DNA of 64,000 bases from Fibrisoma montanum (GCF_003583365.1 NZ_QXED01000002.1:186001-250000); one strand, 5' to 3'; shown: positions 10,801 through 19,264, counted from the first letter of the stretch. Numbers and translations: made by a program. Notes: generated by a model not told the origin, from the sequence alone.

Positions 10801-11007
10801 GCTCGTGGCGCTGGCCGGTACTGAAATTGAGAATTTACCTTTAGGGTCGGCTACCGTACCGATGGTTGTGCCGGGAATGATGATGCTGGCACCAATCAGG
10901 GGCTCCTGGGTTTTGGCGTCGACGACGCTCCCCGAAACCGTGCGCTGCGCCAAGGCCAGCTGCACCGTCATCAGCAGGACGACGATCGTAGATAGATACT
11001 TTTTCAT
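7855..11007 (-). CDS. SusC/RagA-family TonB-dependent outer membrane transporter (fructan locus)
   Basis: 1050 residues, a full-length SusC. A signal peptide (to about residue 20) is followed by a carboxypeptidase-regulatory-like domain at about 21-100, a TonB box region near VVVLGY, a plug with PLFIIDGVP and SASIFGARASNGVIVVTTK, and a barrel ending in the terminal aromatic strand FTFGLNVSF. There is no STN domain, so it imports rather than signals. Its place between the fructokinase gene and susD/GH32 indicates uptake of fructo-oligosaccharides into the periplasm. Confidence 0.96.
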   Translation of the reverse strand: MKKYLSTIVVLLMTVQLALAQRTVSGSVVDAKTQEPLIGASIIIPGTTIGTVADPKGKFSISVPASATSVTVSFIGYTAQEVPVRGVDNVTVALVEGGQLAEVVVLGYTTSRRQDLTGAVAVIEPAVTKNTSSGNPLQALQGRTPGLFIEKTGTPSGEASRILIRGSNTLGNNDPLFIIDGVPTKRPQVFQSLNPTAIQSIQVLKDASSASIFGARASNGVIVVTTKNGSNTDGKLNVQFNTSITAQSEKPQRFRMLNAADRGRALWQASVNDGIDPASAYGEIYTFNWNRDFRNPQLTGVTVNPFVGGNQNVPVGDTDWQNELYKTAYVTNNDLTISGGTPNSSILVNLSYFNNTGLVRYTGYDRLTGRVNGLTSKFNGRFKLGVNLQMTTSRETPVSSDLGGAPTPGLAVTLAPTIPVYTSTGDFAGPLGSGYSDRNNPVFMQYINRWDKVNRTFLFGNVFTELEPIPGLIFRSSLGMDNAGFSNKNIEQSFQNGFIARSLNSLTLNTNKFLSLTWTNTLRYSFGLGDHRFNVLGGVEAIRDNLNDVISYRENFAVQTEDFFVLSAASGNASSTGTSTGSRLLSQFARIDYNFSDRYLAALTLRRDGSSRFGAQNRYGFFPAASVGWRIDKEAFMQNIKAISSLKLRAGAGRIGNQDIGDLARFGLFEPRYGTLASQVPNGHNGFFDQFWNVGTAYDLNGVNSGTLPSGFVQTQGENTALKWETTDEVNVGLDFSFLNGSLAGSFDYFARQTRDILIKPPVAAAVGEGQLKFVNGATKTNKGFELSLGYYGKPIGNFTYNVSANFARFRDRITVLPEEVRSAFAGNAVTTIIGRSQFDLFGYRTDGIFQNQEEVNNHAVQVGAAPGRIRYRDLNGDNRIDALDQEFYGTTLPGLEYGAQVQLGYKNFDFAIFGSGVAGRTGFDSYTFYNNFIRGRDNVGPGVFDAWTPQNTSSPIPALTLSDGNNETRPSNYFNVNTSYYKIRNIQLGYTFPKGAIGKFGLTSLRLYGMAENVVWFKSRSFLGPDPERVDVNTVPVPRTFTFGLNVSF

Positions 11008-11044
11008 GGGAGAAAATGGTTTACGTTAGTGCATTTGTAAAAAA

Positions 11045-11938
11045 TCAGGCGGTCATGGCCATTTGCGCTGCGTTGGTGATCGTTTGCTCCGAAAAGTCGG
11101 GGGTAGCGCCCCGCTGCGTAGCCACGTAAGCCCCGGCAGCGCAGGCAAACGCCAGGGTTTTCTGCGCCGATTCGCCCTGCAGGGTCTTAGAGAGAAAAGC
11201 CGCCAGGAACGCATCCCCGCTGCCGATGGTGTCGGCTACCGTTACCGGAAAACCGGCCTGCTGCACGAAGCCGTCCTGATTCAGGAGTACGGCTCCTTTC
11301 TCACCGCGGGTAACGCAGAGCGTCCGGACCGAAAAGCGCTCCATAAGGGCCTGCATCGCGGCTGCTTCGCCCGGGTGGGTTCCGTACCAGGCCGCGATTT
11401 CGGTCAGTTCGTGGTGGTTCATCTTGACGATGTCGGCCTCGGCGAGCAGGTGTTCAATGATCTCGCGGCTGTAATGCGGAGGCCGGATGTTAACGTCAAA
11501 TACCTTCAGGGGGGCGGTTTTCAGCAGGCGGTAGAGCGTATCGCGTGAGGTCTGGCTCCGGGCCGCCAGGCTCCCGTAAATGAACACATCGGCCTGTTCA
11601 ACCAGCCGGGCCAGCGACTCATCGTACTGAATGTAGTCCCAGGCTACGGGCTGGACGATCTTGTACGTTACCTCGTTGCAATCGCTGACGTTCGCTTTTA
11701 CAATGCCGGTGAGGTGCGTCTGGCCGCGCTGAATCGTATCGGTCGGGATGCCTTTACCGGCAATGAAATCGAGGAGTTCGTTACCCGGATCGTCCTCGCC
11801 GACCCGGCTGATCATGCGTGCGTCTAAACCAAAGTTGCGGAGATGTACCGCTACGTTCATGGGCGCTCCACCGGGTTGCTTACCGCTGGGCAGTACGTCC
11901 CAGAGCGTTTCGCCAAAACAGACAAGGATTGGTGTCAT
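11045..11938 (-). CDS. PfkB-family carbohydrate kinase, probable fructokinase
   Basis: 297 residues from the ATG at 11938. The 21 extra residues of a possible upstream start read as spacer sequence and are rejected. The ribokinase-fold signatures are present: GGAPMNVAVHLRNFG near residue 23 and DTIGSGDAFLAAFL near 230, where the aspartate is the catalytic base and the GSGD loop forms the anion hole. Fructokinases of this family make fructose 6-phosphate from ATP and fructose. Being second in the operon after the sugar transporter and before susC supports that substrate. It lies 109 bases after the transporter gene, and that spacer holds a stem-loop. Confidence 0.9.
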   Translation of the reverse strand: MTPILVCFGETLWDVLPSGKQPGGAPMNVAVHLRNFGLDARMISRVGEDDPGNELLDFIAGKGIPTDTIQRGQTHLTGIVKANVSDCNEVTYKIVQPVAWDYIQYDESLARLVEQADVFIYGSLAARSQTSRDTLYRLLKTAPLKVFDVNIRPPHYSREIIEHLLAEADIVKMNHHELTEIAAWYGTHPGEAAAMQALMERFSVRTLCVTRGEKGAVLLNQDGFVQQAGFPVTVADTIGSGDAFLAAFLSKTLQGESAQKTLAFACAAGAYVATQRGATPDFSEQTITNAAQMAMTA

Positions 11939-11940
11939 AA

Positions 11941-12046
11941 TCGGTTTACAGTTTTTTGTTTTCTGGGAATGGTGCCCGGTTTTCGGTCGTTTTATCGGCA
12001 CAGATCGCGTTGAGCGGAATAGCCGAAAACCGAATACCGCGACCGT
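11941..12046 (-). repeat. Type-B intercistronic stem-loop element, copy 1
   Basis: The spacer between the sugar transporter and fructokinase genes. The arms CGGTTTTCGG (11977-11986) and CCGAAAACCG (12023-12032) pair across a 36-base loop. In the transcribed sense the element opens with GGTATTCGGTTTTCGG and closes with ACTGTAAACCGA (complement of 11941-11952) two bases before the fructokinase ATG. The copy at 27982-28087 shares both of these ends. There is no T-run after the stem, so it is not an ordinary terminator. Function unknown. Confidence 0.6.
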
Positions 12047-12047
12047 T

Positions 12048-13382
12048 TTAATGAACGACGAAGGTTTTTTCGACCTGTTCCAGGCTGGTACCCTTGGTTT
12101 CGGGCATAAATCGAAGGACGAATACGAGCTGAAGCACCATCATCAGGCAGAAGAACGAGAAGGTGTAGGCACCGCCAAGCTGCCCGGCGAAGTAGGGAAA
12201 CGTAAAGGTGATGATGGCCGCCATCAGCCAGTGCGTGAAGCTGCCCAGCGCCTGCCCGTCGGCCCTGACTTCGTTGGGGAAGATTTCGGAGATGAACACC
12301 CAGATCACTCCACCCTGCGAGAAAGCAAAGAAGGCGATGTACACGAACAGGAGAATCGGCACCGACATACTGCCAAAATCCTCGACATAGAAGGCCCGCG
12401 CGACCAGACCGAGCGTAACGATCAGGCCCACTGAACCAATGAGCATGAGCGTCCGGCGACCAAAGCGGTCGATCAGGTTAACGGCCAGTAGGGTGAACAA
12501 CAGGTTGACAACGCCAATCCCTGCCGACGATAACAACGCTGAGCTTTTGCCGAGTCCCGTCATTTCAAAGATCCGGGGGGCGTAGTAGATAATGGCGTTG
12601 ATACCCGACACCTGGTTGAAAACGGCGAACAGCACGGCCAGCATGATCGGGGTTTTGTAGCGGGATGAGAAGAGTCGGGCGGGTTTGTGCGAGAGCGTTT
12701 GCTGCTCGGCGCTGAGCTGAAGCGCGTTCAGCGTCAGTTCATAGTTGTCGCCGTCGATCATCCGCAGCACCTCACGGGCTTCGTCGACCCGACCGCGTTT
12801 CAGCAGCAGCCAGCGCGGGCTTTCCGGGATGTTCAGCACGGCGATCAGGAACAGGAGAGACGGAGCCGCCTGCACGCCCAGCATCCACCGCCACGCATTG
12901 TCGCCCAGCTCCTGGAGCAGGTAGTTCGACAGGTAGGCGATCAGAATACCCAGCACAACGTTAAACTGGAACAGGGCCACGAGCCGGCCGCGCGACCGTG
13001 CCGGCGAAATCTCGGTGATGTACATGGGTGCCGACACCGACGACGCCCCAACGCCCAGCCCGCCCATGAACCGGAACACCAGAAACAGGCTCCAGTCTGT
13101 AGCCAGGGCGGAACCCAGCGAGGATACCAGATACAGGACCGCAATCCAGAAAAGCGTTTGCCGCCGACCCAGGCGGTCGGCGGGGATTCCACCGAGCATG
13201 GCCCCCAGTACGGTGCCGATCAGGGCCATCGAAACCGTCAGGCCGTGTTCCCACACGCTCAGGTTCCAGAGGGGTTGCAGCGCCTGCTCGACGCCGGAGA
13301 TTACGGCCGTATCGAACCCAAAGAGGAAGCCACCCAGAGCGGCCGTTATCGACCAGAAAAAAACACGTTGTTGTTGACTCAT
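12048..13382 (-). CDS. MFS sugar transporter, sugar-porter family (probable fructose importer)
   Basis: 444 residues with about twelve membrane segments. Sugar-porter (PF00083) signatures occur in order: GFLFGFDTAVISG in the first helix, DRLGRRQ in loop 2-3, PESPRWLL near residue 190, DRFGRRTLM in loop 8-9 and the C-terminal RFMPETKG. These proteins import hexoses or pentoses, usually with protons. As the first gene of the fructan operon it is inferred to carry fructose released by GH32 into the cytoplasm for the fructokinase. A TAGCTTTG box lies about 30 bases before its start. Confidence 0.93.
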   Translation of the reverse strand: MSQQQRVFFWSITAALGGFLFGFDTAVISGVEQALQPLWNLSVWEHGLTVSMALIGTVLGAMLGGIPADRLGRRQTLFWIAVLYLVSSLGSALATDWSLFLVFRFMGGLGVGASSVSAPMYITEISPARSRGRLVALFQFNVVLGILIAYLSNYLLQELGDNAWRWMLGVQAAPSLLFLIAVLNIPESPRWLLLKRGRVDEAREVLRMIDGDNYELTLNALQLSAEQQTLSHKPARLFSSRYKTPIMLAVLFAVFNQVSGINAIIYYAPRIFEMTGLGKSSALLSSAGIGVVNLLFTLLAVNLIDRFGRRTLMLIGSVGLIVTLGLVARAFYVEDFGSMSVPILLFVYIAFFAFSQGGVIWVFISEIFPNEVRADGQALGSFTHWLMAAIITFTFPYFAGQLGGAYTFSFFCLMMVLQLVFVLRFMPETKGTSLEQVEKTFVVH

Positions 13383-13411
13383 AACAGACCGGAAATTGTC
13401 GATTGATGAGT

Positions 13412-13419
13412 CAAAGCTA
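13412..13419 (-). promoter_or_regulatory. Candidate -7 promoter box of the fructan operon
   Basis: On the minus strand the bases read TAGCTTTG, a match to the Bacteroidota -7 element TAnnTTTG. Transcription would start about 20-25 bases before the transporter ATG. No TTG/TTTG -33 element is found at the normal distance. A weak -33 would fit a promoter that depends on an activator such as the hybrid sensor at 16442-19264. Confidence 0.5.
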
Positions 13420-13473
13420 CCGTACCGTATTCCGGTGGGCTTTTAGAAATCGTTCAGATAGTTCTAATTTTAA

Positions 13474-13519
13474 GATTATACGTAATATTTTGATTATCAA
13501 CGTATTATTATTGTAATAC
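13474..13519. promoter_or_regulatory. Repeat cluster upstream of the fructan operon, candidate activator site
   Basis: An AT-rich block 55-100 bases upstream of the -7 box. It holds two GATTAT copies 18 bases apart (13474 and 13492), each followed by ACGTAAT or ACGTATT (13480 and 13500), and a 6-base inverted repeat GTATTA/TAATAC at 13502-13519. Position and direct-repeat layout suit an AraC-type activator, but no binding motif is known for this regulator. Confidence 0.35.
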
Positions 13520-13602
13520 ATTGGCAGGATTCTACTTTTGCTACATGAATTTATGATTTTGTAACAGTGGGTTGTGGTACGGAAAGGGTTATAAAACCAG
13601 TC

Positions 13603-13663
13603 GGGGAGCTGTGGATGATGAGTATCCCGTTCTGAACCGGACACTCATCATCCACAGCTCCCC
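13603..13663 (-). terminator. Long perfect stem-loop after the TonB receptor gene
   Basis: A 21-base perfect inverted repeat (13603-13623 with 13643-13663) and a 19-base loop that itself pairs partly. It lies 34 bases after the stop of the TonB receptor at 13698. On the minus strand GACTGGTTTT follows the stem, so it may terminate. The stem is much longer than a usual terminator, and its arm sequence is unique in the window. Confidence 0.55.
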
Positions 13664-13697
13664 AACCGCGCCTGTCGACCCCGTTGGACGGCCCCCG

Positions 13698-16160
13698 TCA
13701 GAAGTCAATCCGGTACAGGAAAATTGGCAGGAAACCCAACTGATATTCCTGCTTGATAATGCTACCGTCTGGTTGTGGGGCGTAGCTCAGCGACAGGATA
13801 TTCTGGACGCCCAGCACGTTGACCAGGTCTACCGAAACGGTATGGGTCAGACCCCGGCGACCAATGGCACCCCGATTGATTTTATAGTCGGCCTTCAGGT
13901 CGAACCGCCGATACGGGGCAAACTGCATGGTGTTGCGCCCTTCATTCTGGAAAATCACTTCCTGATTCAGCCGCGACGCCCGCTCATCGACAGGGCCGTA
14001 CCAGCGTCCGCCCGTGGCGGTGTACTTGAAGCCCAGCGTGAGCGACGACCGCCGGAACGCGAACTCGCGGGCGAACAGGGCGTTGAACGCGTAGCGGCCG
14101 TTGAAGTCAGTATTACGCAGTACGCCGTCTGAGCCTTTGTATTTGGCGTCAAACAGCGAGCCGGTTAGCAAGAAGTAGTAGTTGTTGCTGAAAAATTTCT
14201 CTACGGTCAGCTCCACGCCGTAGTTGCGGCCGGTACCGGTGTTGGCCACGGGCCCCGGAAAGACCCGGGAGAAGGAGGCCCCTGCGTTAACCAGCGAAAA
14301 CGACGACCGCTCCCGCTCAACCGGAATGTTGAACAGCCGTTGATAGTACGTTTCCAGCAGCACGCGGATGTTGCGGCCCAGCAGCCGCTGGTAGCTGGCG
14401 ACGTAATGCCAGCTTTTGGTCAGGCCCATGTTCCGATTGGCCAGTTGTGCCGCGTCGGTTGAACTGTTGAGGTCTTCGGCGTAAAAGTAAGCGTACACCG
14501 GCTGAACCTGGCTGTGTAGCCCCGTGGCCAGACTCAGCTTCTGGCGTCCCGGCAGGTCCCAGCTCAGCCCCAGCCGCGGCTCAATGGGCGACAGACTCCG
14601 ATTGTTGAGGGTAAACCAGAGGGCGTTCAGGCCGGCCGTCAGCGTCAGGTTTTCAGTCAGGCGGTTGCGGTAGCTCACGTACGGCTGAACGAGTGCAAAC
14701 GCTTCGTTGGTGTTCCAGCGGGTGCGCCATGGGGTAAAGCGGGTGAAGTTGACATCCACAAACGTCCGCACGCTGTCGAATGCTTTGAAATGGTACAGAT
14801 CCGTGTTCAGCCCGGCTTTGATCGTGGCCCGGGCGCTGAGCTTGTGGTTGACATAGGTCGACAGTGCGTAGCAAACTTCCGAAAACCGGTAGTCCAGAAT
14901 AGGGCGCAGCGAGTCGATTACGTAGCGGCTGTTCTGTACCAGTGGATTACCGCTGCCATCCTTGCGCAGGAACAGGTAGTCGTGATTGGCATCCTGCGCG
15001 TTGCCCGATACCGCCAGCGTCGCTTTCAGGAACGTCTGCCGGTTCAGCGGCCGGGTGTAAGTCAGGCCCGCGGCACCCATCCGGGAGGTGTAGTACTGAT
15101 CGCGGTCGTTCTGACCGAAAATGTTCCGGTCCTTTACCTCCTGCTGACTAATCAGAATATCAATAGTGCTGGTGCCGCCGAGTGCCCAGAGGGCCAATGA
15201 TCCGCCCGATTCGCCGTTCCGTTTCTTCAGGGGGAAGTTTAGCCGGAAAAAGCCGTCCTGGTAAGCTGGTACAGCCTGCGTACCGATGTCGATGCCCAGT
15301 TTGCTGAAAAGCCACAGGTTCGCGTACCGATACGTAGCCAGGTAGGACGCGCCCGATTTTTTCGACAAGGGACCCTCAACCATCGCTTCCGTACCCAGAA
15401 ATCCGAATTGCAGCATTTTTTCGTGGCGTTCGTTGTTGCCGTTGCGCAGCTTCAGATCAAACGCCCCGGCAATGGTATTGCCGAATTCGGCCGGAAAGGC
15501 GCCCGTAAAGAAGTCGGAATTGGCCAGGTATCGGTTGTTGATGATACTGACCGGCCCGCCCGACGTTCCGGCAATGGCAAAGTGGTTGGGGTTGGGAATG
15601 CTGACGCCATCGACCCGCCACAGCACGCCCTGTGGGGAGTTCCCCCGAATCACGATGTCGTTGCGGGAGTCGTCGGCCCCCTGCACACCGGCGAAGTTGG
15701 AGGCCATGCGGGCCGGTTCGCCCCGGCTGCCGGCGTAGCGGTTGGTCTCGTCGACCGAAAACTGCCGGGCCGATACGACCGCCATTTCGTTGCGGGCTTC
15801 GCCGGTACGCTGTGCCTGAACAGTTACGGCCGTGAGCTGCCGGATTTCTTCTTCCAGTTCAACATCGAGGATTTTCTCCCGGCCCGCATCGATGATGATG
15901 TCGTTCAACAGGGCGTCTTTGTAGCCGACCAGCGACACTTTTACCGTGTGCCGTCCAACCGGAACGCCCGCCAGCCGGAACGTTCCTGACGTATCGGCAA
16001 CGATGCCCTTGTCGGCTGTTGTGACCAGTATGGTGGCACCAACCAGCGGAAACTTGGACTCTTTATCAACAACCCGCCCGCGCAGGGTCTGGGTAGCCTG
16101 ACCCAGGGCAAGTTGAGTGGACAGGGAACAGAGAAGCAGTAGGGTATACGGTGGTTTCAT
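13698..16160 (-). CDS. TonB-dependent receptor with carboxypeptidase-regulatory-like domain, no SusD partner
   Basis: 820 residues from the ATG at 16160, which opens a clean signal peptide (MKPPYTLLLLCSLSTQLALG); the longer frame upstream is spacer. A carboxypeptidase-regulatory-like domain covers about 25-110. A plug with RNDIVIRGNSPQGVLWRVDG follows at about 155-260, then a barrel that ends in FLPIFLYRIDF. It is not of the SusC class: it is shorter and lacks the SusC plug strings. It sits between the hybrid sensor gene and the fructan operon on the same strand, so a link to fructan or a related nutrient is possible but unproven. Confidence 0.9.
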   Translation of the reverse strand: MKPPYTLLLLCSLSTQLALGQATQTLRGRVVDKESKFPLVGATILVTTADKGIVADTSGTFRLAGVPVGRHTVKVSLVGYKDALLNDIIIDAGREKILDVELEEEIRQLTAVTVQAQRTGEARNEMAVVSARQFSVDETNRYAGSRGEPARMASNFAGVQGADDSRNDIVIRGNSPQGVLWRVDGVSIPNPNHFAIAGTSGGPVSIINNRYLANSDFFTGAFPAEFGNTIAGAFDLKLRNGNNERHEKMLQFGFLGTEAMVEGPLSKKSGASYLATYRYANLWLFSKLGIDIGTQAVPAYQDGFFRLNFPLKKRNGESGGSLALWALGGTSTIDILISQQEVKDRNIFGQNDRDQYYTSRMGAAGLTYTRPLNRQTFLKATLAVSGNAQDANHDYLFLRKDGSGNPLVQNSRYVIDSLRPILDYRFSEVCYALSTYVNHKLSARATIKAGLNTDLYHFKAFDSVRTFVDVNFTRFTPWRTRWNTNEAFALVQPYVSYRNRLTENLTLTAGLNALWFTLNNRSLSPIEPRLGLSWDLPGRQKLSLATGLHSQVQPVYAYFYAEDLNSSTDAAQLANRNMGLTKSWHYVASYQRLLGRNIRVLLETYYQRLFNIPVERERSSFSLVNAGASFSRVFPGPVANTGTGRNYGVELTVEKFFSNNYYFLLTGSLFDAKYKGSDGVLRNTDFNGRYAFNALFAREFAFRRSSLTLGFKYTATGGRWYGPVDERASRLNQEVIFQNEGRNTMQFAPYRRFDLKADYKINRGAIGRRGLTHTVSVDLVNVLGVQNILSLSYAPQPDGSIIKQEYQLGFLPIFLYRIDF

Positions 16161-16194
16161 ACAGTAAAAGGAGTGTGTCGGTACAAGCCGGTAC

Positions 16195-16216
16195 GTAGAC
16201 AAACAAAGATGTCTAC
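16195..16216. promoter_or_regulatory. Operator-like inverted repeat upstream of the TonB receptor
   Basis: GTAGAC and GTCTAC form a perfect 6-base inverted repeat separated by 10 bases, starting 35 bases upstream of the TonB receptor start codon. It could bind a dimeric regulator or form a small leader hairpin. Nothing else supports it. A TACTTTTG box on the minus strand at 16309-16316 could be the promoter, though it has no clear -33 partner. Confidence 0.3.
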
Positions 16217-16441
16217 AAACTTTCGGGTTGAATATAGTTGGTATTGGGTATTGCAGTAAAGGAGTTTTCATACAATTCGACGAGCATTTGATTAACCGTA
16301 GAACGAATCAAAAGTAGTCGCCGTCAGTGCGTTATAAAACCGAGGGTTTATCTGCGGCAGGATTGGGTTTACCTCCGGCGGTGAGGGCGGCCTGAAAGCA
16401 GGGGGGAGATTACCGGTCGACCGGAAGAACAGGCTACAGAG

Positions 16442-19264
16442 TTACACGCTCACCGACGGCGACTTCCGGAACTCCGATGGCGTGCGCTGGGTGTGCTGCT
16501 TGAAGAACGTAGTGAAATAGGCCGGGGAACTGAAGCCGGTTTCGTAAGCAATTTCGGCGATGGGTTTGCCGGTTTCAGCCAGCAGGGCTTTGGCTTTCTT
16601 GAGCCGGATTTCTACGAAGTATTCGTTGACGTTTTTGCCCAGCAAGGCCTGCGCTTTGCGGTAAAGCTGCACCCGCGACAGGCCCATCTCGCGGCTGAGC
16701 TGCTCCACGCCGAACGACGGGTCGGTCAGGTGATTTTCGATCAGGGTCGTCAGTTCGTTCAGGAATTTCTTCTCCTGCCGGTTTTCGGTTTTGGCCAGGT
16801 AATCGCCGGTGTAGCGCTTCTGCCATTTCTCCCGGTTGGCCAGCGTCGTGTTGATGGTTTCCAGCAGGTACGCCATTTGAAACGGCTTGGCAATGTAGGC
16901 GTCGGCCCCGGCGCGGGTGCCTTCTATGCGTTCTTCCATCTGGCCTTTGGCCGTCAGCAGAATCACCGGTATGGTCGAGGTCCGGAAATCACTCTTTACG
17001 CGTTGGGTCAGTTCCAGGCCGTCCAGCGTGCCGGGCAGCATGATGTCGCTGATGATCAGATCCGGAATCGTTTCCAGAATGCGCTCCCAGCCTTGCTCGG
17101 CCGAGGGTTCCGCCACTACGTCGTAGCGGTCGCCGAGCCGGGATGCCACGTAGTGCCGGAGTTCGTCGTGATCTTCAATAACGAGAATCGTACCGGCTTT
17201 GGCTGACTGGACCGCCTGCTCGTCTGGTGCCGTCGGCAGCCACTCGTCGTCAACCGGCAGAGCCGTCGATTCGGTGCGGTGGGGGTCGGGAACCGGACCG
17301 ATTTCGCTGGGATCGAGGTGAGCATTGCCCAGGGGCAACTGCAGGGTAAACGTCGTGCCTTTGCCCGGCTCCGACTGAACCAGCAGTTCGCCGTGGTGCA
17401 GCGTCATGAACTCCCGCGACAAGGCCAGCCCCAGTCCATTCCCCAGCGTGAACTGCGTTGATCCGGTATAGAACAGGTCGAAGATGCGCTTCTGCTGGTC
17501 TGGGGTCATGCCTTCGCCGTTATCCTGCACCTCAATCCGGACCGCTCCGTTAGTCGTGGTCAGATGCACGTGGATGAAACCATGCCGGGGGGTATACTTG
17601 AAGGCGTTGGACAGTAGGTTGAACAGGACTTTGTCCAGCTTCTCGCGGTCAAACCAGAGGGGCAGCATGGATTGGGTCGACAGAAACCGGAGGTCGATGC
17701 GCTGCTTGTCGGCCTTGGCCCGAAAGTCCTGCACAATGTCCTGAATAAAGGCCACCACATCCCCTTCCTGCGCTCTGAGCAGCAGCTTCCCGGCGTCGGC
17801 CTTGCGAAGATCGAGCATCTGATCGACCAGCCGCAGCAACCGGTGGGCGTTTTTCTGAATAAGCGACAAACTGTTTTTTACCTCCCGGGTGTCCAGGTGT
17901 CGTCGGGCCAGCAACTCCTCCGTCGGGGTGAGAATCAGGCTTAGGGGTGTGTTGAACTCGTGGGAGATGTAGGAATAAAACCGGAGTTTTTCTTCCGTTG
18001 CCTGCCGGGCCTGTTTGGATACGGCCTCAATCTGGTCTTTCTGCTGGCGAATTTCTTCGTTCTGCTGAGCCAGGCGCTGATAGGCCGCCTGTTTGGCGCG
18101 GGCCAGGTACCAGGCATACGCGCCGAGAATAATCACAATCAGCAGACTGACCAGCGTGACGTACAGCCGGTTTCGCTGCGATGCGTAGGTCCGGTTCAGG
18201 TCGTCGATTCGCTGGCGCTGGCGCTCAATATCAATCTGCTGCTCGGTGACCTTATCATTCTGGAGCTTCATGATCTGCACGTTCGTCGAATCGATCAGCG
18301 TTATCGGCAGCCGGTTTTCGCGTTTAAACGGCTGCTTTTGCAAAATGGCCATGGCCGTCCGGATCGCTTCTTTGCCCCCGGTCGGGTAGAGAACGGTTGC
18401 ATTGAGGATACCCCGGTCAACCAGGTCGATGCCTTCGTTTTTGCCGGGCAGCCCGTCGACGCCAATAATCCTGATCTGTTTATCCAGCCCCAACTGCTCA
18501 CAAACCTGGTAGGCTTTCAGAGCGGTACGGTCGTTCTGCGCAAAGATGAGTTGTATGGTTGGTCGGGTTGTCAGCAGGCGGGTAAGCTCGGGGGCAAACG
18601 ACTGCTTATCCCAGTCGCCTTCCAGCTTACTGACCAGCCGGATGCCGGGTTGGCGGCCGATAGCTTCCACGAAGCCCCGGTGCCGGTCAATGTCGGCCGA
18701 GGAGCCCGGCGATTCACCAATTTCGATGACATCGCCTTTGCCGTCGAGCAAAGCCCCGGCGTAAATACCGGCCGTGCGGCCCACGTCGACGTTATCGGCC
18801 CCTACGTAGGCGGTGTATTGATCCGAAGCAGTCCGGCGGTCCAGCACAATAACCGGAATACCCTGCTGGTAGGCTTTTTCGACGATGGGCGTAATGGGGC
18901 GGGCCGAGTTGGGCGAAACGATCAGCAGATCAACCTGTTGCTCAATCAGTTCTTTGATCTGATCAACCTGTCTGGCACTTTGTCCACCGGCATCCTTAAC
19001 AATAAAGTCAACCCCGGGATAAAACGACAGCTCGCGGTTCATGCCTTCCAGCATGGTTTTCCGCCAGGTATCCGCCGTGGTGCGCTGCGAAAACCCGATC
19101 CGATAGGCCGGTTCCTGCGGTGTTTCCGAGCAACCTGATAAAGCAATGCCGACAGGTATAAATAAACCCCGGCACAACAGCCGGTACGCCCAGTGTCTGG
19201 GGCTGCCTGCCTGCTGTGCCGGGGAGAAAAGAAGTCGCTTCATCAACGGGAATGATCGCATCAA
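16442..19264 (-). CDS. Hybrid two-component sensor-regulator with periplasmic sugar-binding domain
   Basis: 940 residues joining a whole signalling path. An N-terminal membrane/lipobox-like segment (ALSGC, Cys45) precedes a LacI/RbsB-type periplasmic binding domain at about 53-325. A membrane helix lies at about 367-386 and a coiled-coil linker follows. Then come a HisKA domain (SHEFNTP, His435), an ATPase domain (DNGEGM near 581, GNGLGLAL near 608), a receiver domain (Asp740, Lys793) and an AraC-type DNA-binding domain at about 845-935. This layout matches the Bacteroides fructose sensor BT1754, which controls a fructan locus with the same gene content. It very likely activates the operon at 4514-13382. 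The start may instead be Met8. Confidence 0.93.
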   Translation of the reverse strand: MMRSFPLMKRLLFSPAQQAGSPRHWAYRLLCRGLFIPVGIALSGCSETPQEPAYRIGFSQRTTADTWRKTMLEGMNRELSFYPGVDFIVKDAGGQSARQVDQIKELIEQQVDLLIVSPNSARPITPIVEKAYQQGIPVIVLDRRTASDQYTAYVGADNVDVGRTAGIYAGALLDGKGDVIEIGESPGSSADIDRHRGFVEAIGRQPGIRLVSKLEGDWDKQSFAPELTRLLTTRPTIQLIFAQNDRTALKAYQVCEQLGLDKQIRIIGVDGLPGKNEGIDLVDRGILNATVLYPTGGKEAIRTAMAILQKQPFKRENRLPITLIDSTNVQIMKLQNDKVTEQQIDIERQRQRIDDLNRTYASQRNRLYVTLVSLLIVIILGAYAWYLARAKQAAYQRLAQQNEEIRQQKDQIEAVSKQARQATEEKLRFYSYISHEFNTPLSLILTPTEELLARRHLDTREVKNSLSLIQKNAHRLLRLVDQMLDLRKADAGKLLLRAQEGDVVAFIQDIVQDFRAKADKQRIDLRFLSTQSMLPLWFDREKLDKVLFNLLSNAFKYTPRHGFIHVHLTTTNGAVRIEVQDNGEGMTPDQQKRIFDLFYTGSTQFTLGNGLGLALSREFMTLHHGELLVQSEPGKGTTFTLQLPLGNAHLDPSEIGPVPDPHRTESTALPVDDEWLPTAPDEQAVQSAKAGTILVIEDHDELRHYVASRLGDRYDVVAEPSAEQGWERILETIPDLIISDIMLPGTLDGLELTQRVKSDFRTSTIPVILLTAKGQMEERIEGTRAGADAYIAKPFQMAYLLETINTTLANREKWQKRYTGDYLAKTENRQEKKFLNELTTLIENHLTDPSFGVEQLSREMGLSRVQLYRKAQALLGKNVNEYFVEIRLKKAKALLAETGKPIAEIAYETGFSSPAYFTTFFKQHTQRTPSEFRKSPSVSV

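Noticed and set aside
17960-19138. Plus-strand open frame of 392 codons
   Set aside because: Antisense to the periplasmic and linker part of the hybrid sensor; no recognisable family.
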